IMG/VR virus record: IMGVR_UViG_3300010300_004690
Span: 1-28,317 of that record
DNA from: a virus
DNA: 28,317 nucleotides
Reading direction: 5' to 3' (one strand)
Position 1 is the stretch's first letter, and each line of letters starts with the position of its first letter. This document shows, piece by piece, positions 14,969 through 21,740 of the stretch. Under the pieces are notes generated by a model. The model had not been told where the DNA came from. It worked only from the letters and a program-made list of their open reading frames with translations, and did not search any database. Made by a program: the position numbers and the translations under genes.

Positions 14969-15700
14969 ATGGGTGTTTTTCATCGTCTTGTTCATCGCCT
15001 TTTGTCTAGCTACCGCCTAGCAGCCCTTGCTACCACCCTCTACGTGGTTGCATCGTGCGAATCAATTCCAATATTCAAAGCAGGTCCCGATCCTTCAGTC
15101 AGGGGCAAATTTTACAAACGAACGCTACGCATGGAAATAAACGGCAAGCAATGCGTGGGTGCCTGTGTCGTCCCGAAAGCCTTGACATATCAAATTAAGC
15201 TCATGTTTGATGCTCACGTAGATCGCATTAGGTGGAATACCTGTCACAGTTTCCAACATATTGTCATTCGAGCCAAGGAATATACATTTTCTTACAACCC
15301 CGTGCCTGAACTGGAATCAAGAAAGTCCTGCTTGCTAGCAGTCGAAGGTCTAAGCCATCACGCCAATCATCAGTGGGGCATCTTGGAATTCGAAGGCTAC
15401 GAAGGACTAAGCGTGGATGCAACACTTTATTGCGACGGTGATTACAGAAAACCCAAAGGCGTAGGAATCTGCCAAAGCTTGCAGGGTCTAACGCAGAGGA
15501 TAATATTTAAGCAAGCCATGGAAGTAGTTCATCCTGATCGGTGCCCGCAACCACGCGCTGTCGATCGAGGCTATACATGGGATTTCGATACGGGTCCAAA
15601 TTACTGCCTATACCGCTTCTACGACAAAAAAACATATAAGCAGTTCAGACTTGTCACGGTAGGTTTTGACGAGGTATGGGATAAGGACGTATTAAAATGA
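14969..15700 (+). CDS. Cys-rich putative lipoprotein of the lysis region
   Basis: This protein has 243 residues counted from the ATG at 14969. A basic N terminus, a hydrophobic stretch 'LAALATTLYVVASC' and Cys30 form a plausible lipobox, so it is probably exported and lipid-anchored. The mature part has many further Cys and a beta-rich appearance ('TLRMEINGKQCVGACVVP', 'YTWDFDTGPNYCLYRF'). I recall similar uncharacterised proteins in other phage lysis regions. An in-frame TTG at 14957 would add four residues. The stop overlaps the next ATG. Its length argues against a simple outer-membrane spanin; function unknown. Confidence 0.65.
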   Translation: MGVFHRLVHRLLSSYRLAALATTLYVVASCESIPIFKAGPDPSVRGKFYKRTLRMEINGKQCVGACVVPKALTYQIKLMFDAHVDRIRWNTCHSFQHIVIRAKEYTFSYNPVPELESRKSCLLAVEGLSHHANHQWGILEFEGYEGLSVDATLYCDGDYRKPKGVGICQSLQGLTQRIIFKQAMEVVHPDRCPQPRAVDRGYTWDFDTGPNYCLYRFYDKKTYKQFRLVTVGFDEVWDKDVLK

Positions 15701-15900
15701 ATTTTGCACTTGACATATTTGTGAAAGTAGCTGGATTTGTATTCGACTTCTTCGTTAAAGACGATAAGCGTAGAACGAAATGGCGCGAAGACTTTCGCGA
15801 GCGACTCAAATATTACAACTACGACAAGATGGCTGAGATTTGTAAAGAAGACGATGAACTGAAAGCAGAGATTGAAAGGCGCAGGCGCGGTGGTAGCTAA
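15697..15900 (+). CDS. Small basic protein after the lipoprotein
   Basis: This 67-residue protein has an N-terminal hydrophobic or amphipathic segment ('FALDIFVKVAGFVFDFFV') and a strongly charged Lys/Arg/Glu helix ending 'ERRRRGGS'. It overlaps the lipoprotein gene by ATGA and ends tail-to-tail over the stop codon of the convergent membrane protein gene. The layout of amphipathic segment plus charged helix next to a lipoprotein could fit a membrane-associated lysis partner, but no family is recognised. Confidence 0.55.
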   Translation: MNFALDIFVKVAGFVFDFFVKDDKRRTKWREDFRERLKYYNYDKMAEICKEDDELKAEIERRRRGGS

Positions 15901-16169
15901 GGGTTTAACGTCTCACACCTGCTTGTCATGCGCTCAAGAACTGCAATTTTCTTTTCATGCTCTAATATCAACGTATCGTATTTTTCTATTTTCTCAAGAC
16001 GGATGGCAATCGCAGTCAAGTCCTTTTGAACCTCGTGCATCGTTTTGACAACGTTGTCGAGGTCTTTAAAAGCACGCTGCAAGTAAAGTTTCGCGAGAAA
16101 CACCACCGTTCCTCCACCTGCCGCGCTTCCCACGACCGAGCTAATTGATATCTGGTCAAAAATTTCCAT
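15897..16169 (-). CDS. Small membrane protein with coiled coil (holin or spanin candidate)
   Basis: This 90-residue protein has one transmembrane segment near the N terminus ('SSVVGSAAGGGTVVFLAKLYL') followed by a long charged coiled coil ('HEVQKDLTAIAIRLEKIEKYDTLILEHEKKIAVLERM'). This topology is common in phage lysis-region proteins. The start chosen is the ATG at 16169; the TTG at 16187 would add six residues. It reads in the same direction as the endolysin genes but is separated from them by the plus-strand lipoprotein pair. Holin, inner-membrane spanin or a virion membrane protein are the candidates; the sequence does not decide between them. Confidence 0.55.
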   Translation of the reverse strand: MEIFDQISISSVVGSAAGGGTVVFLAKLYLQRAFKDLDNVVKTMHEVQKDLTAIAIRLEKIEKYDTLILEHEKKIAVLERMTSRCETLNP

Positions 16170-16247
16170 TTTTTGCCCTATCGCCAAAGTTTGGCAAAAC
16201 GTAATCTCGGTTTTTGAGGGAATTTTGCTTATGTTTATTCTACTTCA

Positions 16248-16264
16248 TGTATCAATTTGATACA
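16248..16264. promoter_or_regulatory. 17-base inverted repeat, candidate operator
   Basis: TGTATCAA-T-TTGATACA is a perfect 8-base inverted repeat around one central base, in the non-coding gap between the coiled-coil membrane protein gene and the plus-strand lipoprotein gene. A smaller palindrome TGATATCA follows at 16297-16304. The form suits a dimeric repressor site. Confidence 0.5.
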
Positions 16265-16360
16265 AGGTGTGCAGATTTTTCATATTTATGACGAGCTGAT
16301 ATCACAAGCTATTTTGTTTTTTCTCAAGGTAATTCAATTCCACCCGTAAAGATAACTAGC

Positions 16361-16420
16361 CATAGGGTTTGGCGGGATGGCTACCCGCCTTTTGCCAGAC
16401 CCTCAACCCTTTACCCTATG
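16361..16420 (+). promoter_or_regulatory. Structured leader or terminator-like hairpin before lipoprotein gene
   Basis: CATAGGGT (16361-16368) pairs perfectly with ACCCTATG (16413-16420). Inside lies a second hairpin, GGCGGG (16371-16376) with CCCGCC (16384-16389), followed by TTTT. The inner hairpin resembles an intrinsic terminator. The outer stem ends next to the GAGG ribosome site at 16420-16424 of the lipoprotein gene, so alternative folding could control transcription or translation. Confidence 0.5.
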
Positions 16421-16429
16421 AGGTGTGAA

Positions 16430-17092
16430 ATGAAGTATTTATCTGTAAGTTTCGGTGTTTTAGGTTTTTTATTGACCGGATGCGGCTCGGATAGCTCAAG
16501 CCCACAAGCAGAGCCAGAAGCGGTGGTTGCTACCACAGACGAGCCTCAATCAAACGGACTAACGCTAGCCGTTAACGCTATGGCGGAATTGCCAGCTTGT
16601 AATGAGGAAACCAAGGGGCAAACCTATTTTGTCAAAGAGCAAAAGGCCATCTATGCCTGTTTGGAAACGGAATGGGAAGTGGCTATTGAAGGTGAAAGGC
16701 AATCTGTTTTCGTGTCTTGTAATATTCCACCTATTCAAAATATTGTAGCTGAAGGCGACTATATAATTTTTGATTCGGTCGAATTTTATGTGACGAATAA
16801 CTTTTTCACTATAGGGGCGCAAGGATTTTATTATATTGGGATATCTGGATTTGATACATTTTCACAGTACATATCAGCGCCATTAAGCGCGGCTGATGAA
16901 GAGGACAAACCTCGTGATTTTTCATCTTTTCCTGAGTCAGTGAGAAGCGTGGTGGATGAAAACAGTATTTTTATAGCTGTCAGGCCATATATTACAATAG
17001 CTATCAATGCTATGACAAAAGCCTATCACGTTTTTGGGCCAAGCACTTCAGAGTATCCCTTGTTATCACAAGGTTCTTGCGAAACTCTATAG
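16430..17092 (+). CDS. Predicted outer-membrane or periplasmic lipoprotein (moron-like)
   Basis: This 220-residue lipoprotein has a short signal peptide ('MKYLSVSFGVLGFLLTGC'), lipobox L-T-G-C with Cys18, then a Ser/Pro/Glu-rich linker. A Cys-containing module follows ('ACNEETKGQTYFV...YACLETEWE'), of a type I associate with bacterial surface lipoproteins. The start is the ATG at 16430, with GAGG 6 bases upstream; an ATG 12 bases earlier lacks such a site. It stands alone on the plus strand between minus-strand late genes, with its own leader and a candidate operator. That is the typical arrangement of a moron expressed from a prophage, for example for superinfection exclusion. Confidence 0.75.
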   Translation: MKYLSVSFGVLGFLLTGCGSDSSSPQAEPEAVVATTDEPQSNGLTLAVNAMAELPACNEETKGQTYFVKEQKAIYACLETEWEVAIEGERQSVFVSCNIPPIQNIVAEGDYIIFDSVEFYVTNNFFTIGAQGFYYIGISGFDTFSQYISAPLSAADEEDKPRDFSSFPESVRSVVDENSIFIAVRPYITIAINAMTKAYHVFGPSTSEYPLLSQGSCETL

Positions 17093-17181
17093 TTTATTCG
17101 CTACCCTAAGCCTTGCGCTAAAGACGCCTTTGACCACGTTCTGACTTTAGACTGTTAGCAAAAGCACAAATGGAAAATATT

Positions 17182-17406
17182 TCATTGCTCTAATTCCGCC
17201 AGGGTCGCATCGTCATTGATGGTCGGATCTATCTTATCACGAAGGATATACTCACCGGTAGGCGTGGAAATCAATTTTGTGGCAGGTTTAGGGCTATGTC
17301 TTACCTGCTCGTATTTAATTGGAGACTTGCGAAAAATTTTAAAAAGCAGGACAGTCTGACAAAATAAAATAACTATTATCATCAAACCGAAAGATATGTA
17401 TATCAA
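17182..17406 (-). CDS. Small single-pass membrane protein
   Basis: This 74-residue protein has an N-terminal transmembrane segment ('ISFGLMIIVILFCQTVLLFKIF') and a hydrophilic tail rich in Lys, Thr and Asp. It overlaps the end of the acetyltransferase gene by 4 bases, so it is translated with the sugar cassette and closes it. A second small membrane protein opens the cassette at 21713. No family is recognised; a role in exporting or attaching the sugar is only a guess from position. Confidence 0.6.
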   Translation of the reverse strand: MIYISFGLMIIVILFCQTVLLFKIFRKSPIKYEQVRHSPKPATKLISTPTGEYILRDKIDPTINDDATLAELEQ

Positions 17407-17921
17407 TAGAGTATCTCGTATGATTTTAACGAATAGAGTTTACAATCTATCCACCGACCGTTTTTGAAATAGAAATCACGTCTGACACCGTCGAGCTTCA
17501 TGCCGAGGCTTACAAATAAATCACTCGCGGGGTTGTCCTGAAAAGTTTCGCCCCAAATTTGATGCAGATGCAATTCGTCAAAGCCGTACTTGAATAAAGT
17601 CTTCAAAGCCTTGCGGCACAAGCCTTTTAGTCTCACATGTTGCGCAATCCAGCAAGAAAATTCTGCCCTTTGATGCAAGTGGTTGATATCAGTAAGCCCA
17701 CAAACACCCACAGGGTTCGAAGCATTATCGATGATCTCAAACATCAGGATATTTGGGTCCTCCCTTTGCTCGTGATACCACTGCGCCTGATCCATCTCAT
17801 CAATCAGTTTGTATTGCCTGCACCACCTCATGCACTGCATGTCGTTGCGCTCTAAACGATAAAACTCAAGGTTTTCTTGTTTCAAAGGTCCAAGCTTGAC
17901 GCCGAATCCGTAATCAATCAC
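17403..17921 (-). CDS. GNAT-family N-acetyltransferase (PseH/RimJ-like)
   Basis: This 172-residue protein has the GNAT fold: an N-terminal strand-helix, 'NPVGVCGLTDIN' (beta strand pair, 69-80), the acetyl-CoA loop 'RLKGLCRKALKTLF' (97-110), where the usual Gly/Ala is Cys, and 'QDNPASDLFVSLGMK' (128-142). Relatives include PseH, which acetylates the amino group of UDP-4-amino sugars in pseudaminic acid synthesis, and the ribosomal-protein acetyltransferases. The surrounding sugar genes favour an amino-sugar substrate. Its start overlaps the preceding small gene by 8 bases. Confidence 0.85.
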   Translation of the reverse strand: MIDYGFGVKLGPLKQENLEFYRLERNDMQCMRWCRQYKLIDEMDQAQWYHEQREDPNILMFEIIDNASNPVGVCGLTDINHLHQRAEFSCWIAQHVRLKGLCRKALKTLFKYGFDELHLHQIWGETFQDNPASDLFVSLGMKLDGVRRDFYFKNGRWIDCKLYSLKSYEILY

Positions 17922-18171
17922 TTTTTTTGCTCGATTCTTGGTAGAAGACTTTCAAAGAGATCTTGTAAACATCAAGCGCGTTCATAGCTTTGTTTGGCTC
18001 GAAGCCTGTCAGTTCCTGGAAGTTTTTAACAAACTTTTGGCTATGTGAAGCCGCATCTTGCGCCGCCTTATCAACGTAATCAATAGCCTCAGCCAAACTG
18101 TCAATCTTTATTGTCGCTGGTTTTTCTTTTACCTCTTCGCTTGGAATCTCCACCACTGGTTGCTCGCTCAT
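17914..18171 (-). CDS. Small hypothetical protein in the sugar cassette
   Basis: This 85-residue acidic protein is predicted to be helical ('DSLAEAIDYVDKAAQDAASHSQKFVKNF'). The ATG at 18171 lies inside the 3' end of the aminotransferase gene (71-base overlap), with AGGAAAAG-like purines upstream, and its end overlaps the acetyltransferase start by 8 bases. No family or motif is recognised. Tight overlap on both sides argues that it is expressed. It could be an accessory subunit of either neighbour. Confidence 0.55.
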   Translation of the reverse strand: MSEQPVVEIPSEEVKEKPATIKIDSLAEAIDYVDKAAQDAASHSQKFVKNFQELTGFEPNKAMNALDVYKISLKVFYQESSKKSD

Positions 18172-19303
18172 TTTTCTTTTCCTCTCTTATTTTCGCAGCC
18201 CACGGAAGCATGGGCTTATCATATTCAAGGTTGACCTTATTATCAGCTATATTCTTTTGAATTTGCTCGATGGCAAGCCACACCGTAGGTTCTTCCTTGG
18301 GGTTTTCAAAACCATAAAACCATGACTTGCAAAAAAGAAGGTAACACCTAGCGGCTTCTTGCATGAATATATAGACATCGTCGGGATTTTTAGAAGTAAG
18401 CACGCCCCTTGTCGGATATCCTTCAATCTGAATAGGTCCAAGGCTATTGAAGTGATCGATAAACCGTTGACCCTTTATCCACAGTTCATCCACAGAGTAT
18501 TGCGGGTTTTTCACAAGTAGTTCACAGACTCTTTTGCATACCGCAAGGCTACCAGCTTCACCGGCATACGTGGATGAAACAAAGTAGGCCATATCGTCCA
18601 TGATTTCCTTTTTACCACCGATGGCGGATAGGGGCATTCCATTTGCCATAGCCTTCCCTAATATTATCAGATCAGGCGTGACATTTGACCAACGTGCAAC
18701 GGAATGTTTTTTAAAACGAAAACCTGTAATGACTTCATCGAATATAAGTAACGCGCCCGCTTTCTTGCAGGCGCTATAGAGCTTGTTGAGGTAGTGAATC
18801 CTCTCTTTTGAGTAATCTGTGATAACAGGCTCAACGATGACAGCAGCCACTTCTTTACTTATCTGCTCAAGGCTTTCAAGTTTTTGCGACCACGCATAGC
18901 CTTCAGGTATACCGCAAGCCGGTGGATGCAAATGCATAAACTCATCAGACCAGCCGTGGTAGCCATCTGTCAAAATCAGGTTTCGCCCCGTAGCATTACG
19001 GGCAATCTTGACAGCGCCCATACACGCCTCGGTGCCGGTTTTTAGGAATTTAAAACGATCGACAAAGCAAAAGATTTCTTTTAAGGCTTCGGCTGCCTCT
19101 ATCTCGAATATAGTAGGGAGGCTATGGGAAAAACCTTGCCTGACCCCCTGAGACAACGCCCCAAAAACTGGTTGATTGTCGTAGCCAAACAGTGCTGCTC
19201 CCAAGCCGCCCATGTAATCTATATAAGCTAGCCCACGTTCGTCAAATAGTTTTGCGCCCTGGCCTCCAGTTACATGGGAAGGGTAGCAACCATCGATAAG
19301 CAT
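18101..19303 (-). CDS. Class III (glutamate-1-semialdehyde aminomutase-like) aminotransferase
   Basis: This 400-residue PLP enzyme resembles glutamate-1-semialdehyde 2,1-aminomutase. The phosphate-binding 'KTGTEACMGAVKIAR' (88-102), 'GYHGW' (114-118), 'IFDEVITGFR' with Asp189, and 'ILGKAMANGMP' with the PLP Lys217 are all intact. Relatives occur in bacterial surface-sugar clusters together with SpsF-like and NeuB-like enzymes. It may aminate a keto-sugar, though classical PseC/LegC aminotransferases belong to another PLP family. The C-terminal tail ('NERATSGGDSKRRGKRK') is strongly basic and mostly encoded where the gene overlaps the next small gene. The ATG at 19303 lacks a clear ribosome site. 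Confidence 0.85.
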   Translation of the reverse strand: MLIDGCYPSHVTGGQGAKLFDERGLAYIDYMGGLGAALFGYDNQPVFGALSQGVRQGFSHSLPTIFEIEAAEALKEIFCFVDRFKFLKTGTEACMGAVKIARNATGRNLILTDGYHGWSDEFMHLHPPACGIPEGYAWSQKLESLEQISKEVAAVIVEPVITDYSKERIHYLNKLYSACKKAGALLIFDEVITGFRFKKHSVARWSNVTPDLIILGKAMANGMPLSAIGGKKEIMDDMAYFVSSTYAGEAGSLAVCKRVCELLVKNPQYSVDELWIKGQRFIDHFNSLGPIQIEGYPTRGVLTSKNPDDVYIFMQEAARCYLLFCKSWFYGFENPKEEPTVWLAIEQIQKNIADNKVNLEYDKPMLPWAAKIREEKKNERATSGGDSKRRGKRKTSDNKD

Positions 19304-19362
19304 TTTAGGGTTTTTGGAATTAGTTAAAGCCCCTTGAGCTATGCAGTTTCCAGCCCTTTGTC

Positions 19363-20070
19363 TTAAAGTCTGAATACCCCGTCCCCTTTCTCTTTTGCAA
19401 TCTTGAGCTTTCGTTGCAAAACATCGTCATACATATTGGTAAACTCTAAATCTTTTTGCGTATCAACAGAGATTTTCAGGCTCGAATTGTCGAGGTATCC
19501 GACTACGTGCGCTATCCTTGCCCATGCTGGTTTTGTCTTTTGCAGTAGGCTTGTGACATGCTCCCGATGCAAAGGCGTGGTTGCATTTTCCATAAGCCAA
19601 CAAAGCATCTTGCGGCTCATCACTTCGCAGTCCCAGCCGTCAGGATGCGTCCTCGTTTCAATGTCCACGTTCGAGCAATAGTCGTATTTGTAATTTGCGC
19701 AGGAAACAATATGCTTTGTTATTAAAAACGGTGGTATCAAAGGACAGTCGCCCGTTACTCTGCATATGTAATCGTAATCAGGGTTTTCAGCCACAAGCTT
19801 ACCGTATCTGGAAAGCACGTCCATCTCATCACCTTCAACCACCCTTGCCAGTGGTTGATATTGCAAAGCCAGTGGGTCGCCGGTAGGTGTTAGCAGATAA
19901 ACATCCACTTCGATATCGCTACCACGCCTATTTGTTATGTAACTCGCAGCATTGAGGCAAGCTTTCAAAGCCTTGCCCACCACCGATTCTCCGCCAATAA
20001 ACATGGACGATTTACCTGGTAGCCTGGTGCTTGTGGACCTAGCCTGGACTCCTATGGCAACCTTAATCAA
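19363..20070 (-). CDS. SpsF/NeuA-like cytidylyltransferase
   Basis: This 235-residue nucleotidyltransferase is of the CTP_transf_3 type, expected to activate a nonulosonic acid (or related acidic sugar) as CMP-sugar. Visible motifs are 'VQARSTSTRLPGKS' (8-21), the nucleotide-binding signature, 'GDEMDVLSRY', 'ICRVTGDCPLI' with the metal-binding Asp, and 'ISVDTQKDLE' near the C terminus. The length and motif pattern are closer to SpsF (spore-coat polysaccharide type) than to canonical NeuA. It overlaps the oxidoreductase gene by 8 bases, and a 59-base gap separates it from the aminotransferase. Confidence 0.87.
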   Translation of the reverse strand: MIKVAIGVQARSTSTRLPGKSSMFIGGESVVGKALKACLNAASYITNRRGSDIEVDVYLLTPTGDPLALQYQPLARVVEGDEMDVLSRYGKLVAENPDYDYICRVTGDCPLIPPFLITKHIVSCANYKYDYCSNVDIETRTHPDGWDCEVMSRKMLCWLMENATTPLHREHVTSLLQKTKPAWARIAHVVGYLDNSSLKISVDTQKDLEFTNMYDDVLQRKLKIAKEKGDGVFRL

Positions 20071-20641
20071 TTTCGTACCATCCCTCGATCACTCGCTTGT
20101 GAGCTTCGATAGCGTACTTCCCATTGCCTTCAGGCTCGGCAAGCCACGCTTTCACTTCGTCCATATAAGCCTTGTCCATATAGCGGAAATTCACGTTGAT
20201 GCCGTTTATCCTGCATTTCCAAATAGGGCTTTTGTTGCTTAGTTTGGGTTTTTTGGAAGCAAGCCCGATAATGTTTACGCAGTCCCATGCCAGCCCATCG
20301 CTACCACTTTTAAAATAGCTGTAGGTTGTTGGCCCTACCATGTCAAAAGATAGGTGACGGTATTGGTTGAGCATGGTTAGTTTTTTATATTTAAAGGCGT
20401 TTTTTACTTCGCTTAGGTCTTTTGAAATAGGTTTTTCACAAAGGATAGGCTTTCTTGTTTTTTTGTAAAACTCGATAGCCTCGCAATGCTTGTCAGTCGG
20501 GCTTGTTATCATGTATCGATCAAAACGCTTCGCCTGGTCCCAGTCATCCACGTCAAAACATTGATGCTCGATCTTGTAGAAGGTAAGGATAGACGAATAC
20601 CGCTTGCCCATATTGCCGTTGCCGATAATTGCTACTTTCAT
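20063..20641 (-). CDS. Short Gfo/Idh/MocA-like oxidoreductase
   Basis: This 192-residue protein has a Rossmann start 'MKVAIIGNGNMGKRY' and the family's 'ILCEKPIS' (Glu69-Lys70-Pro71), where Lys is the conserved catalytic residue. Normal members are 320-400 residues; here most of the C-terminal substrate domain is missing, although the end 'AIEAHKRVIEGWYE' resembles a normal C terminus. It may be a compact family version or an internally deleted gene. Overlaps with both neighbours (4 bases with the PseB-like gene, 8 with the cytidylyltransferase) show it is part of the operon. A redox step on the sugar nucleotide is the likely role. Confidence 0.78.
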   Translation of the reverse strand: MKVAIIGNGNMGKRYSSILTFYKIEHQCFDVDDWDQAKRFDRYMITSPTDKHCEAIEFYKKTRKPILCEKPISKDLSEVKNAFKYKKLTMLNQYRHLSFDMVGPTTYSYFKSGSDGLAWDCVNIIGLASKKPKLSNKSPIWKCRINGINVNFRYMDKAYMDEVKAWLAEPEGNGKYAIEAHKRVIEGWYEID

Positions 20642-21486
20642 TTTAAAACCCTCGCAACCAACGTCTCTAGTTGACTTGAATTAAATCGCTCTATCGATAC
20701 CGAACTGATGGCTCGGTCATTTTCAGGATCGTATGAAATTTCCTCATGCAACTTTTCACCTGGTCGGAAACCAATGACTTCATATTCTGGCTCTGTTGCG
20801 CCTTCGTATTCAGCTACCGCATCGCCCAAAGCCTCGGTGGTTGCCGCCTTCATTTCAGGGATAACAAGGGGTTTGATGGTATTTCGTTCATCCCAAATCA
20901 GATTTGCTATATCGTCAATATGCACCCAAAAACGGGTCATGTCATAGTGAGTAAGTTTAGGCTTTTCGCCTTTTAAAATCGCATCCCTAAACTTATGCAA
21001 AACGCTTCCACGGCTACCAAGGACGTTCCCATACAGAAACGTGGTTGCATCGTCTTTATCCTGCAAATACTTTTGCCCCAAGGCTTTTGCCATGCCGTAA
21101 GCATTGATCGGACGCACTGCCTTGTCGGTGCTTGTAAAAAGATACTTAGCACCTGCAAACCTAGAGTATTTGTAGGTATTGACCACACCCTCATAGTTCA
21201 CCTTGACGGCATATTCTACGTTTGCCTCGCATACCTCAACGTGCTTACTTGCAGCGAGGTTGATAACGTAATCCGCCCTGCGTGGTAGCTTGTCCCACCA
21301 GTCGGTATTGCTTACGTCACCTAAAATATATTTATGACAGCCGAATTTTTTTTCGTGGTCTTTTTGCCTAAGCTCGCAACGGCTTACGATATAAACGTTG
21401 CATATGTTAGGCCACGTTTTATCTCTGATAACTTCCGTTAAGGCATGGCCAAGGCTACCAGTCCCTCCGAATATAACTACGTTCAT
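20638..21486 (-). CDS. PseB-like UDP-GlcNAc 4,6-dehydratase
   Basis: This 282-residue extended SDR enzyme is likely to convert UDP-GlcNAc to a 4-keto-6-deoxy sugar, the first step of pseudaminic or legionaminic-type synthesis. It shows the NAD loop 'GGTGSLG' (7-13), 'NLAASKHV', the catalytic 'TSTDKAVRPINAYGMAK' with Asp121, Lys122, Tyr130 and Lys134, and the PseB/CapD-type 'FRPGEKLHEE' (240-249). It is shorter than PseB (about 330). It starts inside the end of the small membrane protein gene and shares 4 bases with the oxidoreductase gene. Retaining versus inverting stereochemistry at C5 cannot be decided by eye. Confidence 0.88.
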   Translation of the reverse strand: MNVVIFGGTGSLGHALTEVIRDKTWPNICNVYIVSRCELRQKDHEKKFGCHKYILGDVSNTDWWDKLPRRADYVINLAASKHVEVCEANVEYAVKVNYEGVVNTYKYSRFAGAKYLFTSTDKAVRPINAYGMAKALGQKYLQDKDDATTFLYGNVLGSRGSVLHKFRDAILKGEKPKLTHYDMTRFWVHIDDIANLIWDERNTIKPLVIPEMKAATTEALGDAVAEYEGATEPEYEVIGFRPGEKLHEEISYDPENDRAISSVSIERFNSSQLETLVARVLK

Positions 21487-21713
21487 CGTCTATCCTTAGG
21501 GCTGTACATGAATATTTGCGAGGGATCGACTACCTGCGTAATCACCACGGCACCACCACGGTTTAGCTGGTTGAGTAGCTCGGTTGCGGTTGTGGTCAAA
21601 GGCTTTTCAGTAGGATCAGGCTTTCTGGTTTTGAGCTTGTACCAAAGGACAAAAAAACAGATTGCCAAAGGATTGAGCAGGCAAACGCCTAGCAGTAGAT
21701 AGGAATAAAACAT
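21483..21713 (-). CDS. Small single-pass membrane protein opening the sugar cassette
   Basis: This 76-residue protein starts at the ATG at 21713, with GAGG six bases upstream (the TTG at 21725 is rejected). A transmembrane segment 'YLLLGVCLLNPLAICFFVLWY' is followed by a soluble tail that includes 'GGAVVITQVVDPSQIFMY'. It overlaps the PseB-like gene by 4 bases and begins 28 bases after the tail fibre gene. It is similar in design but not in sequence to the membrane protein that ends the cassette. Function unknown. Confidence 0.65.
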   Translation of the reverse strand: MFYSYLLLGVCLLNPLAICFFVLWYKLKTRKPDPTEKPLTTTATELLNQLNRGGAVVITQVVDPSQIFMYSPKDRR

Positions 21714-21740
21714 TAAATACCTCAATACATAAGTATGAAA

